Below, piece by piece: positions 60,088-64,000 of a stretch of 64,000 nt of DNA (within the stretch, counting starts at the first letter, position 1; the number at the start of each line of letters is the position of its first letter). This DNA comes from Amycolatopsis pittospori. Its GTDB lineage: Bacteria > Actinomycetota > Actinomycetes > Mycobacteriales > Pseudonocardiaceae. The notes under the pieces are model-generated. The model saw nothing but the letters and a program-made list of their open reading frames with translations, made no database searches and was not told the DNA's origin. Made by a program: the position numbers and the translations under genes. The DNA lies in assembly GCF_013870525.1 (NCBI RefSeq), contig NZ_JACBXD010000006.1:62001-126000 (forward strand), read 5' to 3'.

Positions 60088-61254
60088 ATGACATACGCAG
60101 CCGGTCGTCACTTCCTGCAGATCCCGGGACCGACGAACGTCCCCGACGTGGTGCTCCGGGCGATGTCGGCGGCCACCATCGACCACCGCGGTCCCGAGTT
60201 CCAGGAGCTGGGGAAGCAGCTGCTGAACGACATCAAGCCCGTCTTCGGCACCACGAACCCCGTGGTCATCTACCCCGCGACCGGCACCGGCGCGTGGGAG
60301 GCGGCCCTGACGAACACCCTCAGCCCGGGCGACACCGTCCTCTCCTTCGAGACCGGCCACTTCGCCACGCTCTGGCAGGAGATGGCGCGCGGTCTCGGAC
60401 TGCACGTCGACTTCGTGCCGGGGGACTGGCGGCACGGTGCGAACCCCGAGGTCGTCGCCGAAAAACTCGCCGCCGACACCGCCCACCGGATCAAGGCCGT
60501 CTGCGTGGTCCACAACGAGACGTCCACCGGCGTCACCAGCCGGATCCCGGAGATCCGCGCCGCGATCGACTCGGCGGGGCACCCCGCGTTGCTGCTGGTC
60601 GACACGATCTCGTCGCTGGGCTCGATCGACTACCGGCACGACGAGTGGGGCGTCGACGTCACCGTCGCCGGCTCGCAGAAAGGCCTCATGCTCCCGCCCG
60701 GCATGAGTTTCAACGCCATCAGCGACAAGGCCCTCAACGCCGCCAAGACCGCGTGCCTGCCGAAGGTCTTCTGGGACTGGGGCCCGATGCTCACCGCCAA
60801 CGAGCGCGGATTCTTCCCGTACACCCCCAGCACCAACCTCATGTACGGCTTGCGGGAAGCCTTGCGGCTGCTTTACGAGGAGGGCTTGGAGAACGTCTTC
60901 GCGCGCCACGCGCGCCATGCCGCCGCCACCCGCGCCGCGGTGCGCGGCTGGGGGCTCGAGGTCCTCTGCCAGGACGAACGCGAGCATTCCGGCGCGCTGA
61001 CCGCGGTCCTGGTTCCGGAAGGGATCGACGCCGACAAGGTCCGCGCCGTCATCCTCGACCGGTTCGACATGTCCTTGGGCGCGGGCCTGGGCAAACTCGC
61101 CGGGAAGATCTTCCGGATCGGGCATCTCGGTGCCTTCAACGACCTCACGCTCGCCGGCACCCTCGCCGGTGTCCAAATGGGACTCACCCTCGCCGGAGTC
61201 CCCGCCGATCCACGTGGTCTGCAGGATGCCTTGGAGCACTTGCAGAACGACTAG
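60088..61254 (+). CDS. Serine/alanine-glyoxylate aminotransferase
   Basis: A 388-residue class V aminotransferase. ATG 60088 follows GTGGAGGC. The sequence has the AGT/SGAT signatures: LQIPGPTNVPDVVLRAMSAA, TIDHRGPEFQELG, IYPATGTGAWEAALTNTLSP and the PLP Lys in VTVAGSQKGLMLPPGMSF, then GKLAGKIFRIGHLGAFNDLT. It transfers an amino group from serine or alanine to glyoxylate, giving glycine and hydroxypyruvate or pyruvate. The FAD/Fe-S hydroxyacid dehydrogenase gene follows 28 bases later, consistent with glycolate/glyoxylate conversion. Confidence 0.9.
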   Translation: MTYAAGRHFLQIPGPTNVPDVVLRAMSAATIDHRGPEFQELGKQLLNDIKPVFGTTNPVVIYPATGTGAWEAALTNTLSPGDTVLSFETGHFATLWQEMARGLGLHVDFVPGDWRHGANPEVVAEKLAADTAHRIKAVCVVHNETSTGVTSRIPEIRAAIDSAGHPALLLVDTISSLGSIDYRHDEWGVDVTVAGSQKGLMLPPGMSFNAISDKALNAAKTACLPKVFWDWGPMLTANERGFFPYTPSTNLMYGLREALRLLYEEGLENVFARHARHAAATRAAVRGWGLEVLCQDEREHSGALTAVLVPEGIDADKVRAVILDRFDMSLGAGLGKLAGKIFRIGHLGAFNDLTLAGTLAGVQMGLTLAGVPADPRGLQDALEHLQND

Positions 61255-61282
61255 GCCGGACCGCCGCGAGAGGAGCCGATCG

Positions 61283-64000
61283 ATGACCGCCGAACTGACC
61301 CGACCCACCCACCAGGGGATCGCCACCGACCCGCTCGAAGACGCGTTGCGCGCGCGGATCAAGGGGGAAGTCGCCTTCGACGACTACACCCGCCACCTGT
61401 TCTCCCGCGACGCGAGCATGTACTCGATCACGCCGCGGGGCGTGGTGTTCCCCCGCGATCACGACGATGCCGCCGCCGCCGTCGCCACCGCGGCGGAGTT
61501 CGGAGTCCCGGTCGTGCCGCGCGGGGCGGGCACCAGCCTGGCCGGGCAGACCGTCGGGCCAGGCCTGGTCCTCGACCTGTCCCGGCATATGAACCGGATC
61601 ATCGACCTCGATCCGGTCGCCCGCACCGCCGTCGTCGAACCCGGTGTCGTGCAGGACCAGCTCAACAAGGCGGCGGCCGAGCACGGGCTGATGTTCGGTC
61701 CGGACACCTCCACCAGCAACCGCGCCACCATCGGCGGGATGGTCGGCAACAACTCGGCCGGGTCCGGGTCGCTGACGTTCGGGATGACCATCGACCACAT
61801 CCGCGCGCTGGACGTCGTGCTGGCCGATGGCTCCAGTGCCCGGCTGGAGCCGGTGAGCGAAGCCGAACGCGAACGTCGAGCGAGCGCCGACACGCTCGAA
61901 GGCCGTATCTACCGCGAACTTCCCGAACTGGTCACCGCGCACGAGGACGCGATCGCCAAAGGCATGCCGGTCTTCTGGCGCCGTGCCTGCGGCTACCGCC
62001 TCGACCGGCTTTCGGGTTACGGCGACGAGAATCCCTTCGACCTGGCCAAATTCGTCGTCGGCGCGGAGGGCACGCTCGTACTGGCCACCCGCATCGAAGT
62101 CGACCTCGTGCCCAAACCGAAGAAGACCGTTTACGCGGTCGGGCATTTCGAGACCACGCACGACGCGATCTCGGCGACGCTCGACGCGCTCAGCCGCGGG
62201 CCTCACCAGGTCGAACTGATGGACAAGACGATCCTCGACCTGTCCAGGGAAAAGATCGAATACGCGGACCTCGGCAACTATCTCGTCGGGGACCCGGCCG
62301 CGCTGCTGTTCGTGTCCTTCTCCGGCGACGACGAGGCCGAACTGGTCACGAAGGTCGACGAGGTCGCCGCGCTGTGGGAGCGCAACGGGCACGGCTATCA
62401 CACGCTCAAGCTCGTCACGGCCGCCCAGCAAGTGGCGCTGCTCAAGGTGCGCAAGTCCAGTCTCGGGCTGCTGATGGCCGCCGGTGAAGGCACCAAACGG
62501 CCACTGGCGTTCATCGAGGACACCGCCGTCGCGCCCGAGCATCTCGCCGAATACACCCAGCGGTTCAAGGAGGTCCTCGACGAACACCGCCTCGAAGCCG
62601 GGTTCTACGGGCACTGTTCGGTCGGCTGCCTGCACATCCGGCCGTTCGTCGACCTCACCGACCCCGAGCAGGTCGACACGATGCGCGTGGTCGCGGAGAA
62701 GATCAAGGACCTCGTCGCCGAGTACGGCGGTGTCAACTCGTCCGAACACGGCGACGGCCTGGCCCGTTCGGAGTTCAACCGCGAGATCTTCGGTGACGAA
62801 CTGTACGAAGCCATGCGTCAGGTCAAGAAGCTCTTCGATCCCGCGGGCACGATGAACCCCGGCAAGATCGTCGACGCGCCGCCCATGACCGAAAACCTGC
62901 GCGACCGCGACGCCCTGCCGCCGGCCCCGCCGCTGCGGACCATGCTGTCGTTCGAGGTCATCGGCGGAGGCGGGATGCGAGACGCCGCCGACCGCTGTAT
63001 GAACATCGGGCTCTGCCGCAAGACCACCGGCGGCGTGATGTGCCCGTCCTACCAGGTCACCTTGCAGGAAGAGCATTCCACCCGCGGCCGCGCCAACGCC
63101 TTGGTCAAGGCCCTGTCCGAGCCGGATCCGAAGGCCGCGCTCGGCGGGGAACGCCTGCACGAGATCCTCGACCTTTGCCTGATGTGCAAGGCATGCAAGA
63201 GCGAATGCCCGATGAGCGTCGACATGGCCTCGCTCAAGGCGGAAACCCTGCACCAGCACCACGAGGAACACGGCACGCCGCTGCGATCGCGGATCTTCGG
63301 GTCCATCCGGTTCCTCAACCGGCTGGGATCGGCCACCGCCCCACTGTCCAATGTGCCCGGTCGGATCGGGGTGGTGCGCAGGCTCATGGAGCGCACCGTG
63401 GGGATCAAGGCCGAACGCCCGCTGCCGAAGTTCGTCCGGGACAACCTGGTGCGCTGGAACCGGCGGCGGACCTCGGCGCCGGGAAGCGCGGGCACGGTCA
63501 ACTGGCTGGCCGACTCGTTCACCACCTTCACCGAACCGCAGATCGGCAAGGCGGCGATCGAACTGCTCGAAAGCGCGGGCTGGGCGGTGGAACTCGCCTC
63601 GGGTGGCTGCTGCGGACGGTCGAGCCTGTCCAAGGGGCTGCTCGACGACGCCAAGAAGAAGGCGACCGGCCTGGTCACCTCGCTGGCCCACGGCACCGAA
63701 CCGGGATCGCCGATCGTCGGCTGCGAGCCGTCGTGCGTGTTCACCTTGCGCGACGAGACCTTGGCGCTGCTGCCCGACGTGCCGGAGGCCAAGGAGGTCA
63801 AGGAACGTGTCCGCCAAGTCGAGGAGCTGCTCGTCGAAGCCATCGACGACGGGAGGCTGAAGCTGCCCGGACGGTCCTGGCTCAGCGGACGGCGCGTGAT
63901 CTTCCACGGCCACTGTCACCAGAAGGCGGAGGTCGGCACGGCCGCGACGATGGCGCTCCTGCGCCGTATTCCCGGCCTGGAGGTCGCGGAGATCGACTCC
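61283..64000 (+). CDS. FAD-linked hydroxyacid dehydrogenase fused to Fe-S/CCG domains, truncated
   Basis: At least 906 residues, open to the window end. ATG 61283 follows AGAGGAG. The N-terminal FAD-binding domain has VVPRGAGTSLAGQTVGPGLV and NRATIGGMVGNNSAGSGSLT. The GlcD/D-lactate-type cap domain follows (EHGDGLARSEFNREIFGDEL, KLFDPAGTMNPGKI). Next is a ferredoxin-like part with CMNIGLCRKTTGG and CLMCKACKSECP. Last are CCG-type motifs (GGCCGRSS, GCEPSCVF, GHCHQKA). This is the GlcD-GlcF type fusion, seen in D-2-hydroxyglutarate, D-lactate or glycolate dehydrogenases. With the aminotransferase it suggests glycolate or related hydroxyacid oxidation. Confidence 0.88.
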   Translation, partial: MTAELTRPTHQGIATDPLEDALRARIKGEVAFDDYTRHLFSRDASMYSITPRGVVFPRDHDDAAAAVATAAEFGVPVVPRGAGTSLAGQTVGPGLVLDLSRHMNRIIDLDPVARTAVVEPGVVQDQLNKAAAEHGLMFGPDTSTSNRATIGGMVGNNSAGSGSLTFGMTIDHIRALDVVLADGSSARLEPVSEAERERRASADTLEGRIYRELPELVTAHEDAIAKGMPVFWRRACGYRLDRLSGYGDENPFDLAKFVVGAEGTLVLATRIEVDLVPKPKKTVYAVGHFETTHDAISATLDALSRGPHQVELMDKTILDLSREKIEYADLGNYLVGDPAALLFVSFSGDDEAELVTKVDEVAALWERNGHGYHTLKLVTAAQQVALLKVRKSSLGLLMAAGEGTKRPLAFIEDTAVAPEHLAEYTQRFKEVLDEHRLEAGFYGHCSVGCLHIRPFVDLTDPEQVDTMRVVAEKIKDLVAEYGGVNSSEHGDGLARSEFNREIFGDELYEAMRQVKKLFDPAGTMNPGKIVDAPPMTENLRDRDALPPAPPLRTMLSFEVIGGGGMRDAADRCMNIGLCRKTTGGVMCPSYQVTLQEEHSTRGRANALVKALSEPDPKAALGGERLHEILDLCLMCKACKSECPMSVDMASLKAETLHQHHEEHGTPLRSRIFGSIRFLNRLGSATAPLSNVPGRIGVVRRLMERTVGIKAERPLPKFVRDNLVRWNRRRTSAPGSAGTVNWLADSFTTFTEPQIGKAAIELLESAGWAVELASGGCCGRSSLSKGLLDDAKKKATGLVTSLAHGTEPGSPIVGCEPSCVFTLRDETLALLPDVPEAKEVKERVRQVEELLVEAIDDGRLKLPGRSWLSGRRVIFHGHCHQKAEVGTAATMALLRRIPGLEVAEIDS

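Noticed and set aside
61184-63919. Minus-strand open frame of about 900 codons
   Set aside because: Antisense to the aminotransferase end and the FAD/Fe-S dehydrogenase, which have clear motifs; Arg/Asp/Gly-rich without domains.
1-64000. tRNA or rRNA genes, including one at the prophage border
   Set aside because: No cloverleaf or rRNA-like segment was recognised by eye; a covariance-model search would be decisive.

Overview
The window is high-GC actinobacterial DNA. Codon use, frequent GTG starts, short overlaps between genes, a DUF5753/DUF397 pair, Lsr2, a PucR-type regulator and the type I PKS suggest a Pseudonocardiaceae member, most likely Amycolatopsis-like. The genus is inferred from gene content and was not tested.

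The first ~34 kb is a siphovirus-type prophage whose left end (integrase, attL) lies outside the window. Layout: end of an unknown protein, DUF2303 protein, replication-initiator-like protein, PD-(D/E)XK resolvase-like nuclease, small membrane protein and a zinc-ribbon protein (1-3373, rightward). A leftward block of small genes follows (6753-3418). A divergent control region at 6754-6920 carries a CRP/GlxR-type palindrome. Then come a DUF932 protein, HNH endonuclease and PAPS-reductase-like protein (6921-9920). Packaging and head genes are TerS, TerL, SPP1-type portal, MuF-like protein, scaffold and SU10-type major capsid (10672-17507). Connectors, tail terminator, major tail protein, frameshifted tail chaperones, tape measure, Dit and tail-tip proteins reach 29398. 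A lysis cassette (membrane proteins, M15-type endolysin, holin) ends at a strong terminator near 31359. Three short genes, each with an N-terminal membrane helix, sit backwards inside the late operon (10100, 12778, 19202) and look like morons. Beyond the terminator, leftward genes encode an inactive-looking serine-recombinase domain, a prophage Lsr2, a zinc-ribbon protein, a DUF397 protein and an XRE/DUF5753 regulator.

From about 34.3 to 38.6 kb is an accessory block: two small Cys-rich proteins, a 52-residue Gly/Asp-rich peptide, a JmjC/cupin oxygenase, an aldo-keto reductase translationally coupled to it, and a convergent APH-like phosphotransferase. It resembles a small peptide-modification (RiPP-like) locus.

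From 39 kb the sequence looks chromosomal. Two convergent regulators and a DHA2 exporter precede an operon (43.0-55.2 kb) of fatty acyl-AMP ligase, Pks13-like synthase, PccB/AccD5-type carboxyltransferase, secreted antigen-85-like acyltransferase and secreted lipase. This matches the mycolic-acid condensation logic (fadD32-pks13-accD plus mycolyltransferase), but the synthase carries an intact-looking DH and KR between AT and ACP. The likely product is an alpha-branched, reduced or dehydrated fatty acid transferred to something outside the cell. The last part holds a leftward RidA/YheO-regulator/threonine-dehydratase operon, then a glyoxylate/hydroxyacid module: FadR-type GntR regulator, MatC-like carboxylate transporter, serine/alanine-glyoxylate aminotransferase, and a three-part FAD/Fe-S oxidoreductase cut by the window end. 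Two near-identical palindromes tie the GntR protein to this module. No rRNA, tRNA, CRISPR array or insertion sequence was recognised.
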